DNA of 64,000 bases from CBDAPI01 sp965248635 (GCA_965248635.1 OZ252114.1:3286001-3350000); one strand, 5' to 3'. Positions 44,069 through 53,511 are shown, counted from the first letter of the stretch. Notes: generated by a model from the letters alone, not told the origin. Program-made: numbers and translations.

Positions 44069-44547
44069 GTTCCGACGAGCCGGATCTGAAGAAGATCCGC
44101 AACCACGCTCTGCGACTCCTCTGCAGACGCAGCTACAGCCAGTTTCAGCTCGAGCAGAAGCTTCTTCGACAGTATCCGGAGAACGAAGTAACGGCCCTGC
44201 TCGAGGAATTGATCGAGCGCCGCTTTTTGGACGATTCCAGCCTGGCCGAGGAGCGGGCGCTGATGCTCCGCAGCCGCCGGTACTGGGGTACTCAACGGAT
44301 CAAGGGTGACTTAAGGAGGTTGGGGTTCGATGCTAAGATAGTGTCTCGTGCGACAGACCGGGCTGAGTCGGCATTTCCGTCCGAAGAGACGCTCGCGCGA
44401 GTGATTGAGAATTGGACCGGAAAGAACGGAGAACCGGGTTCGGTCGCCGGGCTCAAGAAGCTTTTTGACCACTGCCGGCGCCGCGGCTTTCCGTCTCAGA
44501 TGGTTCGAGACTTGCTCGATCCTTTCTGGGGTCGCCTGAACGAGTAG
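44065..44547 (+). CDS. recX: RecX family regulator of RecA
   Basis: 160 residues with three-helix repeats of the RecX fold: HALRLLCRRSYSQFQLEQKL, then LIERRFLDDSSLAEERAL, then WGTQRIKGDLRRLGFDAKIV. RecX inhibits RecA filament growth. It starts at a TTG overlapping the ilvE stop (4-bp overlap), so it depends on translational coupling. recA itself is not in the window. The alaS gene follows 65 bp on, a common recX-alaS order in bacteria. Confidence 0.85.
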   Translation: MSSDEPDLKKIRNHALRLLCRRSYSQFQLEQKLLRQYPENEVTALLEELIERRFLDDSSLAEERALMLRSRRYWGTQRIKGDLRRLGFDAKIVSRATDRAESAFPSEETLARVIENWTGKNGEPGSVAGLKKLFDHCRRRGFPSQMVRDLLDPFWGRLNE

Positions 44548-44612
44548 GATCCATAGCGATCCGTGGTCCACCGCGGACTGCTAAGCATTCCACGCGAAGG
44601 ACAGAGACTGTT

Positions 44613-47252
44613 ATGAAGAGTGCGAGCGCAATCCGTGAAGAGTTCCTGAGTTTCTTTGAGGCCTGCGGCCATCGCCGGCTCAAGAGCGGTTCTCTGGTTC
44701 CTCACGACGACCCCACCCTGCTTTTTACCAACGCAGGCATGAACCAGTTCAAAGACATCTTCCTTGGGAAGGAGGAGCGTGACTACCGCCGGGCGGCCAC
44801 CAGCCAGAAGTGCATGCGGGTCAGCGGAAAGCACAACGACCTGGAACAAGTTGGGCGCACTCCCCGCCACCATACCTTCTTTGAAATGCTGGGGAATTTC
44901 TCGTTCGGCGATTACTTCAAGCAAGGAGCCATCGATTTCGCCTGGGAACTCTGCACGGACGTATACGGCCTGCCGGGCGAGAGGCTGGTGGCCAGCGTGT
45001 TCGAGAGCGATGACGAGGCCTACGACCTCTGGAAAAACCGGATCGGTCTCCCGGAATCGCGTATTTACCGGTCGGGAGCCTCTGAGAACTTCTGGTCTAT
45101 GGGAGACACCGGCCCCTGCGGGCCCTGCTCCGAGATCCATTGCGACATGGGAACGGTCTCCTCCGCTGCCGAAAGCGAGGGGGAACCCGATCCAGCTCGC
45201 TTCCTCGAGCTCTGGAACCTGGTCTTCATGCAGTTTGAGAAGGACCATGAGGGTCGGCAGAGCCCGCTGCCCTCACCTTCCATCGACACCGGAATGGGAC
45301 TGGAGCGGATCGCCTGCGTCCTGCAGGGCGTACAGAGTAACTACGACACCGACCTTTTCGTGCCCATCATCGAGGAAGCTTCCCGGCTCACCCAGGTGGC
45401 TTACGGTGAAGATGATGGCTCCGATGTGAGCCTGCGCATTCTGGCCGATCACAGCCGCGCCTGCGCCTTCCTCGTCAACGACGGAGTCGTACCCTCCAAT
45501 GAGGGCCGAGGCTATGTCCTGCGCAAGATCCTGCGGCGAGCCATCCGCCACGGCAAGATGCTGGGGACCGGGGAATCCTTCCTTTTCACACTCGTGGCAC
45601 TGGTAGCCGATCTCATGAAAGACGCCTATCCGAACCTGGAGTCGAGCCGAGAGTACACCTCCCGCCTGGTCAAGGCCGAAGAGGAAAAGTTCAGCTCCAC
45701 CCTCACTTCGGGCCTCCAGATGCTGGAGGAGATGTTCGAGACGTTGCAGAAAAAGAACAGCCGGGAACTGCCCGGGAGCCAGGTCTTTCGCCTCTACGAC
45801 ACCTATGGGTTTCCGCTTGACCTGGCCAGGGAAATCGCTGAAGAGCGCGGCTTCCAAATCGATGAGGCGCGCTTTTTTCAGGAAATGGAAAAGCAGCGGA
45901 AGCGGGCCCGCGCGAGCTGGAAAGGCGCCGAGAAAGCCGTGTCTGCTGTCTACCAGGAACTGGCGCAAAACGTCCAAGCCAGTGAGTTCACGGGCTACAC
46001 CGAACTGGATGGAGTCGCGGGCAGGATCACGGCGGTTTTGCAGGACGGACACTCCAGGAATCGACTTGAGACCGGTGAAACAGGAGAAGTACTGCTGGAT
46101 CGAACGCCCTTCTACGCGGAGTCCGGCGGGCAGATCGGTGACACGGGCCGCATGGGAACCGAAGACGCCCGTCTTCAGGTAACCGATGCTTACAGTCCGC
46201 TCCCGGGCCTGCAGGTGCACCGTGTCAAGGTTCAACATGGCTCTTTCTCGGTTGGTGACCAGGTTCGCTCCAGTGTTGACCTGGAACGCCGGCGCCACAC
46301 GGCCCGCAACCACACGGCCACTCATCTGCTTCAGGCCGCGCTGCGGGAGACTCTGGGCGAACACGTGAAGCAGTCAGGTTCCCTGGTGGCTCCCGATCGT
46401 CTCCGCTTTGACTTCAGCCACTTCCAGCCGGTCAGTAGCCGCGAGATCCGGATGATTGAGGAGACGGTGAACCAGAAGATTCGGGACAACATCAAACTCG
46501 AGATTTCGGTCCAGGATCTGGAAGCGGCTCTGGAGGCCGGAGCGATGGCCCTCTTCGGTGAAAAATATGGCGACGAGGTGCGCACCGTGTCCATTCCCGA
46601 CTTTAGCCTGGAACTGTGCGGTGGCACCCATGTCGGAGCCACCGGAGAAATCGCTCTCTTCAAAGTGATTCATGAGAGCAGCATTTCGGCCGGCGTTCGA
46701 CGGGTCGAGGCTGTAACCGGACACGGGGCGATTGAGCGCTTCCTAGAATCTGAAGGTGCTCTGAATCGGCTTTCGGCTGATCTGAAGGTGGGACGTGACG
46801 GTGTCGAGGAAACGGTCCACCGTCTCTCCGACCAGCTCAGAAAGACACAAAAGAAGCTGGAGCGGCTTCAGTTCAGGCTGGCTCGCGAGCAGACCGGTGA
46901 CGTGGTCGCGGAGGCACGCGAGATCGGCGGAGTCAAGGTGCTGGTCAAGCGTGTCGAGGACCTGGACAGGGCGGGTCTCCGATCACTGGCCGACGAGTTG
47001 AAGAACAGGCTCCGCTCCGGTGTGGTGGTTCTGGGAGCTTCCATCAATGGAAAAGTGGGCCTGGTTGCCAGCGTCAGCTCGGACCTGACCGGGCGCGTGC
47101 AGGCCAACAAACTGGTTTCGCGCCTTGCCAGGACGGTCCGGGGCGGTGGCGGTGGACGCCCCGACATGGCCGAGGCAGGGGGCAGCGATCCGTCCCAACT
47201 CGATGTTGCCCTGGAGCAGGCCTATGCCGAGGTCGAGATGATTTTGAAATAG
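44613..47252 (+). CDS. alaS: Alanyl-tRNA synthetase
   Basis: Class II synthetase charging tRNA-Ala. 879 residues. The aminoacylation domain starts SAIREEFLSFFEACGHRRLK and contains NAGMNQFKDIFLG, TPRHHTFFEMLGNFSFGDYF and IDTGMGLERIACV. The editing domain has the zinc motif HTARNHTATHLLQAAL and the later CGGTHVGATGEI. The C-terminal DHHA1-like/C-Ala part (about 740-879) ends in GGGGGRPDMAEAGGSDPSQL. Full length with no anomaly. Confidence 0.97.
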   Translation: MKSASAIREEFLSFFEACGHRRLKSGSLVPHDDPTLLFTNAGMNQFKDIFLGKEERDYRRAATSQKCMRVSGKHNDLEQVGRTPRHHTFFEMLGNFSFGDYFKQGAIDFAWELCTDVYGLPGERLVASVFESDDEAYDLWKNRIGLPESRIYRSGASENFWSMGDTGPCGPCSEIHCDMGTVSSAAESEGEPDPARFLELWNLVFMQFEKDHEGRQSPLPSPSIDTGMGLERIACVLQGVQSNYDTDLFVPIIEEASRLTQVAYGEDDGSDVSLRILADHSRACAFLVNDGVVPSNEGRGYVLRKILRRAIRHGKMLGTGESFLFTLVALVADLMKDAYPNLESSREYTSRLVKAEEEKFSSTLTSGLQMLEEMFETLQKKNSRELPGSQVFRLYDTYGFPLDLAREIAEERGFQIDEARFFQEMEKQRKRARASWKGAEKAVSAVYQELAQNVQASEFTGYTELDGVAGRITAVLQDGHSRNRLETGETGEVLLDRTPFYAESGGQIGDTGRMGTEDARLQVTDAYSPLPGLQVHRVKVQHGSFSVGDQVRSSVDLERRRHTARNHTATHLLQAALRETLGEHVKQSGSLVAPDRLRFDFSHFQPVSSREIRMIEETVNQKIRDNIKLEISVQDLEAALEAGAMALFGEKYGDEVRTVSIPDFSLELCGGTHVGATGEIALFKVIHESSISAGVRRVEAVTGHGAIERFLESEGALNRLSADLKVGRDGVEETVHRLSDQLRKTQKKLERLQFRLAREQTGDVVAEAREIGGVKVLVKRVEDLDRAGLRSLADELKNRLRSGVVVLGASINGKVGLVASVSSDLTGRVQANKLVSRLARTVRGGGGGRPDMAEAGGSDPSQLDVALEQAYAEVEMILK

Positions 47253-47279
47253 GTTCTGGGTTCTAGGTTCTGGGTTCGG
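47252..47279. repeat. Heptamer repeat just downstream of alaS
   Basis: GGTTCTG, GGTTCTA, GGTTCTG, GGTTCGG: four 7-bp units beginning at the alaS stop codon. Related to the heptamer array beyond purA at 34240-34280. Confidence 0.75.
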
Positions 47280-47369
47280 GGAGATTGGCTCCCAGTTGTC
47301 GTTGTCAGTTTGTCGGATTGATTTTTCTTCCAACTTTCCACCCCGCTGTGGCATCCTATACGGGTAACT

Positions 47370-48023
47370 ATGCGAGGAATTGTTCTGATCGGTATCCTCT
47401 GCGTCTTCTCTGTGAACGCTGAGGACATACGCTCCTACGTCGACAAGAGCGGGACCCGTGTGCTCACTAACCTGCCCTCCCGTCAGTCCTGGAAGCCGAG
47501 TACCCCGGTCGATCAAAGCCGCCCGCTAAAACTGAGTTCCCGTAGAGAACAATTCCTGCCTCTCATCCAGGAAATCTCGGCCGAAAAGGGCGTAGATGTG
47601 GATCTGGTGGAGGCTATTATCCAGGTCGAAAGCAGCTTCGATCCCCGGGCCGTATCGGTCAAGAATTGCAAAGGATTGATGCAACTGCACCCGGACACAG
47701 CCAGGCGCTTCGGAGTCCAGGACGTGTTGGATCCGGAGGAAAACATTCGCGGAGGGGTGTCCTACCTGCGCTGGCTGTTGGACCATTTCGATAAGGACCT
47801 GCCCCGCGCCGTGGCGGCGTATAATGCAGGAGAGAATGCCGTTAGGAGACACGGTGGTGTCCCGCCCTACAGGGAAACGCGAAATTACCTCGACAAGGTC
47901 AATCGCCTCTACAGCCTGACTCGGCAGCAGAGTCGAGCCCCATCTCATCAGATTCACCGGATTGAAACCGAAGACGGGCGGGTTGTATTCACGAACACCC
48001 CTTGGGTGGTTGCCAGCCACTGA
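47370..48023 (+). CDS. Lytic transglycosylase (SLT domain) with DUF4124-like N-terminus
   Basis: Cleaves peptidoglycan glycan strands with 1,6-anhydro product formation. 217 residues with a short signal (RGIVLIGILCVFSVNA). A DUF4124-like segment follows (DIRSYVDKSGTRVLTNLPSR). The SLT domain is about 75-185: catalytic Glu in AIIQVESSFDPRAVS, then GLMQLHPDTARRFGV, then AVAAYNAGENAVRRHGG. The C-terminal IETEDGRVVFTNTP looks like a second half-copy of the DUF4124 strand. Envelope location. The last gene before the polysaccharide locus. Confidence 0.9.
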   Translation: MRGIVLIGILCVFSVNAEDIRSYVDKSGTRVLTNLPSRQSWKPSTPVDQSRPLKLSSRREQFLPLIQEISAEKGVDVDLVEAIIQVESSFDPRAVSVKNCKGLMQLHPDTARRFGVQDVLDPEENIRGGVSYLRWLLDHFDKDLPRAVAAYNAGENAVRRHGGVPPYRETRNYLDKVNRLYSLTRQQSRAPSHQIHRIETEDGRVVFTNTPWVVASH

Positions 48024-48056
48024 ACCACGTGCCTTTTTTCACGCCGAGCAGCCAAC

Positions 48057-48203
48057 AGAACCCGAGCGTCAGCGAGGGCTGAGTTGTAGCCGCGGCCTGC
48101 GCCCGCGGTGGTCTTAATCACCTTTCCTCGGTCAATTACCATCCAAATCAGAACCCGAGCGTCAGCGCGGGCTGAGCTGTAGCCGCGGCCTGCGCCCGCG
48201 GTT
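48057..48203. repeat. Two copies of a GC-rich REP-like repeat
   Basis: Two near-identical units of about 55 bp, each beginning AGAACCCGAGCGTCAGCG and ending TAGCCGCGGCCTGCGCCCGC, separated by about 35 bp. Each has a CCGCGG-type inverted repeat able to form a hairpin. Related modules are at 35775-35880 in the other orientation. They sit between the transglycosylase and the polysaccharide locus. Confidence 0.75.
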
Positions 48204-48347
48204 CTGTGGTCCCTGTCAGACCCGACAGACGATCCTCGCCTGGTAGCCAGCAAGAAGTGTGACGGTGCCCACCCGGGGACCGTCGTTGTGGTGCGGTAAG
48301 CTCTCACCTGGCCATTTGGGTAGCTCCGCTATTGGTGAGATATCAGC

Positions 48348-49385
48348 ATGAGATTGGTGGTAGATCTTCTTCATCCGGCACACGTTCACTTTTTCCGCAA
48401 CTTCATCGCGGAAATGCAGAGTCGTCGGCATGAATTTCTCATCACGACCCGGGACAAGGAATGCACGATCGATCTGCTGCGAGCCTATGACTTGCCCCAT
48501 GTCGTCATCAGCAGACAGGCGAGAGGGCTGAGGCTCGGCCCTGAACTAATACTGAGGACGGGAAAGCTGTGGCGATTGGCCAGGAGATTTCGGGCGGATT
48601 TCCTGCTTGGCATCATGGGGCCAAGCATCGCCCTGGCGGGCCGGGCCCTCCCCGCCAGGACGGTCATCTTCTATGACACGGAAATGGCCAGGATGACGAA
48701 CTGGTTTGCCTACCCGCTCGCAGACTTCGTTTGCACGCCCTCTTGTTACCAGGAAGACGTGGGAGACCATCACATTCGATACGATGGCTATCATGAACTG
48801 GCCTACTTGCATCCCAGTCGATTCGTACCCGACACTAATGTGCTCAACAGGCACCAGCTGGATACTGAAAGGCCCATCTATCTATTGCGCTTCGTCTCCT
48901 GGGAAGCCAGTCATGACGTTGGGGAACAAGGATTCTCGCCGGCAGCCAAGCGGAGGTTAGTGGCGATCCTATCAAAGCGGGGGAGAGTTCTCATCTCTTC
49001 CGAGTCTGCCTTGCCGGAAGATCTCGAACCTTACCGTTTCCGCTTGCCGGTTCAGGACATCCATCACGTCCTGGCCTTCGCCGATCTGCTGGTTGGCGAG
49101 AGTGCGACGATGGCTTCCGAGGCGGCTGTGCTGGGCACTCACGCCTTGTTCGTTTCCAAGACGGGACGAGGCTACACAGACGAACAGCAACAACGATACG
49201 GTCTCGTTCACTGCTTTACCGACAGGCAGGGAAAAGAGGCACTGGCCGCAGTCGAGCGCCTGATGACTCAGGTGGATCTCAAACTCGACGCCGAGAAACG
49301 TCGGAGAAGACTGCTAGAAGAGAAGATCGATGTCACCCGCTGGATGGTGGACTTTCTCGAGGACCGCGCCAGGGAAATCACTTGA
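48348..49385 (+). CDS. DUF354 family protein (glycosyltransferase-like fold)
   Basis: 345 residues. The start RLVVDLLHPAHVHFFRNFIA and segments DFLLGIMGPSIALAGRAL, FYDTEMARMTNWFAYPLAD and YDGYHELAYLHPSRFVPD define DUF354, which has a GT-B-like fold related to UDP-GlcNAc 2-epimerases and MurG-type transferases. The C-terminal half has a nucleotide-binding-like HHVLAFADLLVGESATMASE. These genes commonly open polysaccharide or glycoprotein clusters with AsnB-like genes. The exact reaction is unknown. Cytoplasmic. Confidence 0.85.
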   Translation: MRLVVDLLHPAHVHFFRNFIAEMQSRRHEFLITTRDKECTIDLLRAYDLPHVVISRQARGLRLGPELILRTGKLWRLARRFRADFLLGIMGPSIALAGRALPARTVIFYDTEMARMTNWFAYPLADFVCTPSCYQEDVGDHHIRYDGYHELAYLHPSRFVPDTNVLNRHQLDTERPIYLLRFVSWEASHDVGEQGFSPAAKRRLVAILSKRGRVLISSESALPEDLEPYRFRLPVQDIHHVLAFADLLVGESATMASEAAVLGTHALFVSKTGRGYTDEQQQRYGLVHCFTDRQGKEALAAVERLMTQVDLKLDAEKRRRRLLEEKIDVTRWMVDFLEDRAREIT

Positions 49386-49475
49386 TTTTCTGCCGAGAAC
49401 ACAAATTGAACTTGTCGATTGCCTTGGACTGAAGGCACATCGCCCACTAGAGCCTGAGGCTGGATCAAGAGCATC

Positions 49476-51314
49476 ATGTGCGGAATCTGTGGTTATACCG
49501 GCACCGAGATACCCGGCGTGCTCAGGGACATGGCAGAGCTGATTCGGCACCGGGGACCTGACGCAGGGGGCTTTTTCGAACGCCACGATATCCATCTTGG
49601 GAGTCGTCGTCTGCGCGTCCTCGACCTGGACGGTGGCGATCAACCGATTTCTAACGAGGATGGGAGTGTTCACGTTGTTTACAACGGTGAGATCTACAAC
49701 TTCAAGGAACTTCGTTTGGGTCTCCAGGAGGCGGGTCACGCATTCCGAACCGATACGGACACCGAGGTGATCGTTCACCTTTACGAGGACTATGGGCTCG
49801 AGTGCGCGAAACATCTGAACGGCATGTTCGCTTTCGCCCTTTACGATGAGCGGCGGCAGCGACTTCTACTTGCCCGTGATCCGGTCGGTATCAAACCCCT
49901 CGTCTATTCCTGGGATGGATCGTCACTCATTTTTGCGTCTGAGGCAAAGAGCTTTCTGGCCCACCCTCAGTTCTCACAGGCACTCAACCCGGATGCGCTT
50001 CACCAGCTTCTGAACTTGCGCTTCGTTCCCTCCCCAATGACCCTTTTCAAAGGGGTCCAGCAACTACCTCCTGGAAGTCTCTTGATATTGGAAGGTGGGT
50101 CACTGGTTCAGAAGTCCTTCCACAGTTGGGATTTCTCCGACCGGACCTCGATTTCGGAGGCTGACGCGGCTGAAGAATTCCTGGAGACGCTCTCCCGAGT
50201 CATGAAGCGCCAGATGGTCGCCGATGTACCGGTCGGGATTTTTCTGTCGGGTGGAATCGACTCAAGTTCTCTTGTCGCCGCCGCAACCGAGGCGGGTCAA
50301 GGAAGCCAGCTCAGGACCGTTGCCCTGGGCCTTGGGGAGCCAACGGATGAACTCCAGGACGCTGAAATCGTGGCTGCTCACTTTGGCACAAAGCACTCCT
50401 CTTCAACTGTTTCTCCTGATTTTCTGTCCCTCTATCCCCGCGTCGTCTTCCATGCCGAAGCCCCAAAAGTCAATGCGGTTCAGGGTTATTGCGTGTCTCG
50501 CTTTGCGCGCGATCAAGTCACAGTCGCTCTTTCAGGACTCGGCGGAGATGAGCTTTTTGTCGGCTACGATATCTACCAGCATCTCTGGCCGGGTCGTTTC
50601 CTGATGGATGGGGTTTTTTCTGGAGTGTTGGGGAAGTTTTCTGGAGCTTTTGATCTCGCTGCTGGTTGGTTCGACCGGATGGCCGGCTTGCGAGGGGAGA
50701 ACTTTCGCCGGGCCATTGAGCTAGTGGCGGCAAGCGATGATCCTCTGCGCTACTATTGCACTTTGCGAAACGGCTGGGATCTTCGCTCTGGCGCCTCTCA
50801 GAGAATCTATACACCCTCCTGGAATCGGCTCGTCTCAAGCACCACGCGAGATGCCTTTTCACCCTACTTCAATCGGCTCGACCTGCCCTTCATTGAGCGT
50901 GTCCAGTGGGCCGAGTTCCAGTCCAAGATGGTGGATGATTTTCTCCACAATGAAGACCGAATGTCGATGGCCAATTCGCTTGAGGTTCGGGTCCCGCTCC
51001 TGGACCTGGAAATGGTGAGGTTGGCCTTCAGCCTGCCCACTCGAGTCAAGTTCCGAAACCGCCGTCGAAAGGTGGTGATGCGGCGCGCACTGGCCCCACT
51101 CTTGCCCCCTTCAATACTGCGCAAGAAGAAACTGGGTTTCACTTTCAATTCCTATCAACAGTATCGTCAGGGGCTTCGAAGACTCTGCATCCGGGAACTA
51201 ACCCGCGATTTCATAGAAGAGCAAGGCATCTTCCGATACGACTTTGTAGAATCGATCTTTCTGGAGAACCGGCACTGGCGCGAAATAGAGGAACGAATCC
51301 TTCACGGGCAGTAG
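49476..51314 (+). CDS. asnB: Asparagine synthase (glutamine-hydrolysing) family amidotransferase
   Basis: 612 residues. The N-terminal nucleophile is Cys2 (MCGICGYTGTEIPG), and the glutaminase domain carries RHRGPDAGG, VVYNGEIYNFKEL and FRTDTDTEVIVH. The synthetase domain has the PP-loop IFLSGGIDSSSLVAAA (about residue 260) and SGLGGDELFVGYDIY. The sequence is complete. In polysaccharide loci such enzymes often amidate sugar carboxylates or other acids instead of making free asparagine, and the location between DUF354 and a toroid protein suggests that role. The downstream gene begins 3 bp after the stop. A truncated relative lies at 53989-54483. Confidence 0.9.
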   Translation: MCGICGYTGTEIPGVLRDMAELIRHRGPDAGGFFERHDIHLGSRRLRVLDLDGGDQPISNEDGSVHVVYNGEIYNFKELRLGLQEAGHAFRTDTDTEVIVHLYEDYGLECAKHLNGMFAFALYDERRQRLLLARDPVGIKPLVYSWDGSSLIFASEAKSFLAHPQFSQALNPDALHQLLNLRFVPSPMTLFKGVQQLPPGSLLILEGGSLVQKSFHSWDFSDRTSISEADAAEEFLETLSRVMKRQMVADVPVGIFLSGGIDSSSLVAAATEAGQGSQLRTVALGLGEPTDELQDAEIVAAHFGTKHSSSTVSPDFLSLYPRVVFHAEAPKVNAVQGYCVSRFARDQVTVALSGLGGDELFVGYDIYQHLWPGRFLMDGVFSGVLGKFSGAFDLAAGWFDRMAGLRGENFRRAIELVAASDDPLRYYCTLRNGWDLRSGASQRIYTPSWNRLVSSTTRDAFSPYFNRLDLPFIERVQWAEFQSKMVDDFLHNEDRMSMANSLEVRVPLLDLEMVRLAFSLPTRVKFRNRRRKVVMRRALAPLLPPSILRKKKLGFTFNSYQQYRQGLRRLCIRELTRDFIEEQGIFRYDFVESIFLENRHWREIEERILHGQ

Positions 51315-51317
51315 CTG

Positions 51318-52574
51318 ATGGTCGAAACAATACCAGCCCGAGAGTCCCGGAAAGACGCTCTCGACCTCCCGACGGCCTCCAGTCTGCTCGGGCCTCTTCG
51401 AGACACGCTGGAGTTCTCAAGAAGCCTCGACTTCGCCGGACATAACAAACATGATGCGCTGAACAGCCCGTTGCTGGGCCCGGTCCTGGGGTGGGCCCGG
51501 TGGCCACGACTCCTAGGAATCCAGGCCGTAATGCGTGCACCGATCAATCTTCGACCCTGGCTTCTGGTACCACGCACACGCAATCCAAAAGGTATCGCGC
51601 TCTTCGCCCATGCCCTGCTCGACCTGTACGCGAATCAAGGAAAACAGGAGGACCTGAGTGAAGCCATGAATCTATTGGACTGGTTACTGGAGAATCCTTC
51701 ACAGGGCTTCCAGGGTCTTTCATGGGGATACCCGTATCCCTGGCAAGATGTGGGCTTCTTTGCTCCACGCCACTTTCCCAATCGCGTTGTAACCAGTTGG
51801 ATTGGCCTGGCTTTTCTGGAGGGAGTTCGCCTGACCGGTGAGCATCGCTATCGACAGGCTCTGCTGGCCATGGCCGATTTCCTGACTGGCGAACCCAACA
51901 TTCTGTGCGACACCGAAGAGATGAAGTGTTACTCCTACGTTCCCGATCCCACTGTCACTTGGGCTGTCATGGATGTGCCGGCTCTGGTTGGAGCGTTTCT
52001 GGCCGAGGCGGGCCAGCTTCTGGGCCGAACAAGCTACCAAGAAGAGGGTAAGCGTTTGATGAATTGGGTGGCAGACAAGCAGCAAGCCAGCGGGGCCTGG
52101 TTTTACACACATCCCCCCGGCGATTCTCACATTTCGCACGACAACTATCACACGGCGATCATCCTCGATTGTCTGGACCGCTACCGGGTGGCGGCTGGAG
52201 ACGACGGTTTCGACGAGGTGTACTGGACCGGCCTGGAGTTCTACGAGAAGCGCCTGTTCACAGAGGACGGTGCACCCCGGTGGATGAGCGATCAAACGTA
52301 CCCTCACGATATCCACGGTGCAGCTTCCGCGTTGCTTTGTCTTACCCGGGCGGCCACCAGGCGACCGTCTTATTGGCTCACAGCCAAGCGCGTTCTGGAC
52401 TGGACCCTCACCCACATGTACAGCCGCGAGGGTCGTTTCTTCTATCAGAAGTCCAAATGGTGGACCAGGAAGTTCACTCTGATGAGGTGGTGCAATGCAT
52501 GGATGTGCCGGGCCCTCGCCTCCATGCTGCGGAGCCTCGACCAGCCGGAACAACACCGAGAGGTGGTGTCGTGA
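51318..52574 (+). CDS. Alpha/alpha-toroid protein of unknown function (glycosidase- or epimerase-like)
   Basis: 418 residues with repeated helical-hairpin pairs: ALFAHALLDLYANQGKQEDL, TSWIGLAFLEGVRLTGEHRY, DVPALVGAFLAEAGQLLGRT, YHTAIILDCLDRYRVAAGDD, AASALLCLTRAATRRPSYWL. This periodicity suits a six-hairpin toroid, as in GlcNAc 2-epimerases, glycosidases and terpenoid cyclases. Conserved-looking acids and aromatics (SGAWFYTHPPGDSHISHDNY) could form the pocket. No signal peptide. It starts 3 bp after asnB, so it is co-expressed. A partial duplicate lies at 53512-53909. The reaction is not known to me. Confidence 0.6.
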   Translation: MVETIPARESRKDALDLPTASSLLGPLRDTLEFSRSLDFAGHNKHDALNSPLLGPVLGWARWPRLLGIQAVMRAPINLRPWLLVPRTRNPKGIALFAHALLDLYANQGKQEDLSEAMNLLDWLLENPSQGFQGLSWGYPYPWQDVGFFAPRHFPNRVVTSWIGLAFLEGVRLTGEHRYRQALLAMADFLTGEPNILCDTEEMKCYSYVPDPTVTWAVMDVPALVGAFLAEAGQLLGRTSYQEEGKRLMNWVADKQQASGAWFYTHPPGDSHISHDNYHTAIILDCLDRYRVAAGDDGFDEVYWTGLEFYEKRLFTEDGAPRWMSDQTYPHDIHGAASALLCLTRAATRRPSYWLTAKRVLDWTLTHMYSREGRFFYQKSKWWTRKFTLMRWCNAWMCRALASMLRSLDQPEQHREVVS

Positions 52575-52747
52575 CCGTGCACAAGTCGACTTTTGGGTCT
52601 CCCCTTCTCCGCAACCCCAACCTCTCCTGGTTGGAGAAGGCGTATATCAAGACTTTCAGTGTTCCCGTCCTGGGCCTGAGCATCCGTGCCAAACTCTCTT
52701 GCCGGTTCCCAGCCGCTCGAGTGAGAGAAAGGAGTAAGGAAGATTGA
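52571..52747 (+). pseudogene. Small ORF, remnant of a methyltransferase N-terminus
   Basis: The GTG at 52571 overlaps the previous stop by 4 bp and opens a 58-codon frame (VTVHKSTFGSPLLRNPNLSW, then YIKTFSVPVLGLSIRAKLSC). The LSWLEKAYIKTF...VPVLGLxIRA segment resembles the beginning of polysaccharide-locus methyltransferases, but the AdoMet motifs are missing and the frame ends at 52747, overlapping the next gene start. It is probably an internally deleted gene kept in the overlap chain; whether it is translated is unknown. Confidence 0.45.
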
Positions 52748-53508
52748 GTTCAAACACACAATCAGGAGCCACCCTGAGTCATGTTCGCGAATTTTGGGAG
52801 ACTCATATAAACAACGAGTACTACACGGATAAGGAGCGCGGAACAGCTGCATATTTTGATGAGATCGAGCGCAAGCGCTATCGCTGGCATTACCACTTGC
52901 GCGAACTTTTCGAGAGTCTCCGAGGTAGTTCCGGGCGACTGCTGGAGGTGGGGTGCGGAATCGGCGTTGACAGTGTCCAGTTGGCCCGGTGCGGCTTTGA
53001 CGTTACCGGAGTCGACCTGACGGATTCGGCCATCGAAGTCGCTCGTCAGCACGCACGAATGCGTGGCCTATCTATTGTGTTCAGAGCTGGCAATGGTGAA
53101 CGTCTGGATTTTGGGGACGAGACCTTCGAGGCTGTCTATTCTTTCGGCGTCCTCCATCACACACCCGACATCAGGGCCGCTGTGGCTGAGATCTACCGCG
53201 TGTTGAAGCCGGGAGGAAAAGCCTACGTGATGCTCTATCATCGAAATTCCCTGGTCAACCTGGTCCACTGGTTGTTCCACTTACCCTATGAATCCCCACG
53301 CGATTTGAAGGATGAGTGCCCCGTTGTATACACCTTCACGAGAAAGGCAGCCGCTCAACTCTTTCAACACTTCACACGCGTTCAGGTCGCTTCGGATTAT
53401 CCTTTCACCTACGGTTTTCGATTTCTGGCTTCCTGGATTCCAAGGCCGGTTCACAAGCTTCTGGGCCGGTGGTTGGGGTGGCACTTGATGGTCAGTGCGA
53501 CGCGCTAA
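52744..53508 (+). CDS. Class I SAM-dependent methyltransferase
   Basis: 254 residues, TTG start overlapping the preceding frame by 4 bp. Motif I is LLEVGCGIGVDSVQLAR (about residues 65-81); the acidic end of strand 2 is VTGVDLTDSAIEVAR; motif post-I/II is AVYSFGVLHHTPDIRAAVAE; LKPGGKAYVMLYH follows. The N-terminal part with FWETHINNEYYTDKERGTAAYFDE is typical of methyltransferases in polysaccharide loci. Probably methylates a sugar or lipid-linked glycan precursor in the cytoplasm; the acceptor is unknown. Confidence 0.87.
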   Translation: MSSNTQSGATLSHVREFWETHINNEYYTDKERGTAAYFDEIERKRYRWHYHLRELFESLRGSSGRLLEVGCGIGVDSVQLARCGFDVTGVDLTDSAIEVARQHARMRGLSIVFRAGNGERLDFGDETFEAVYSFGVLHHTPDIRAAVAEIYRVLKPGGKAYVMLYHRNSLVNLVHWLFHLPYESPRDLKDECPVVYTFTRKAAAQLFQHFTRVQVASDYPFTYGFRFLASWIPRPVHKLLGRWLGWHLMVSATR

Positions 53509-53511
53509 GAG

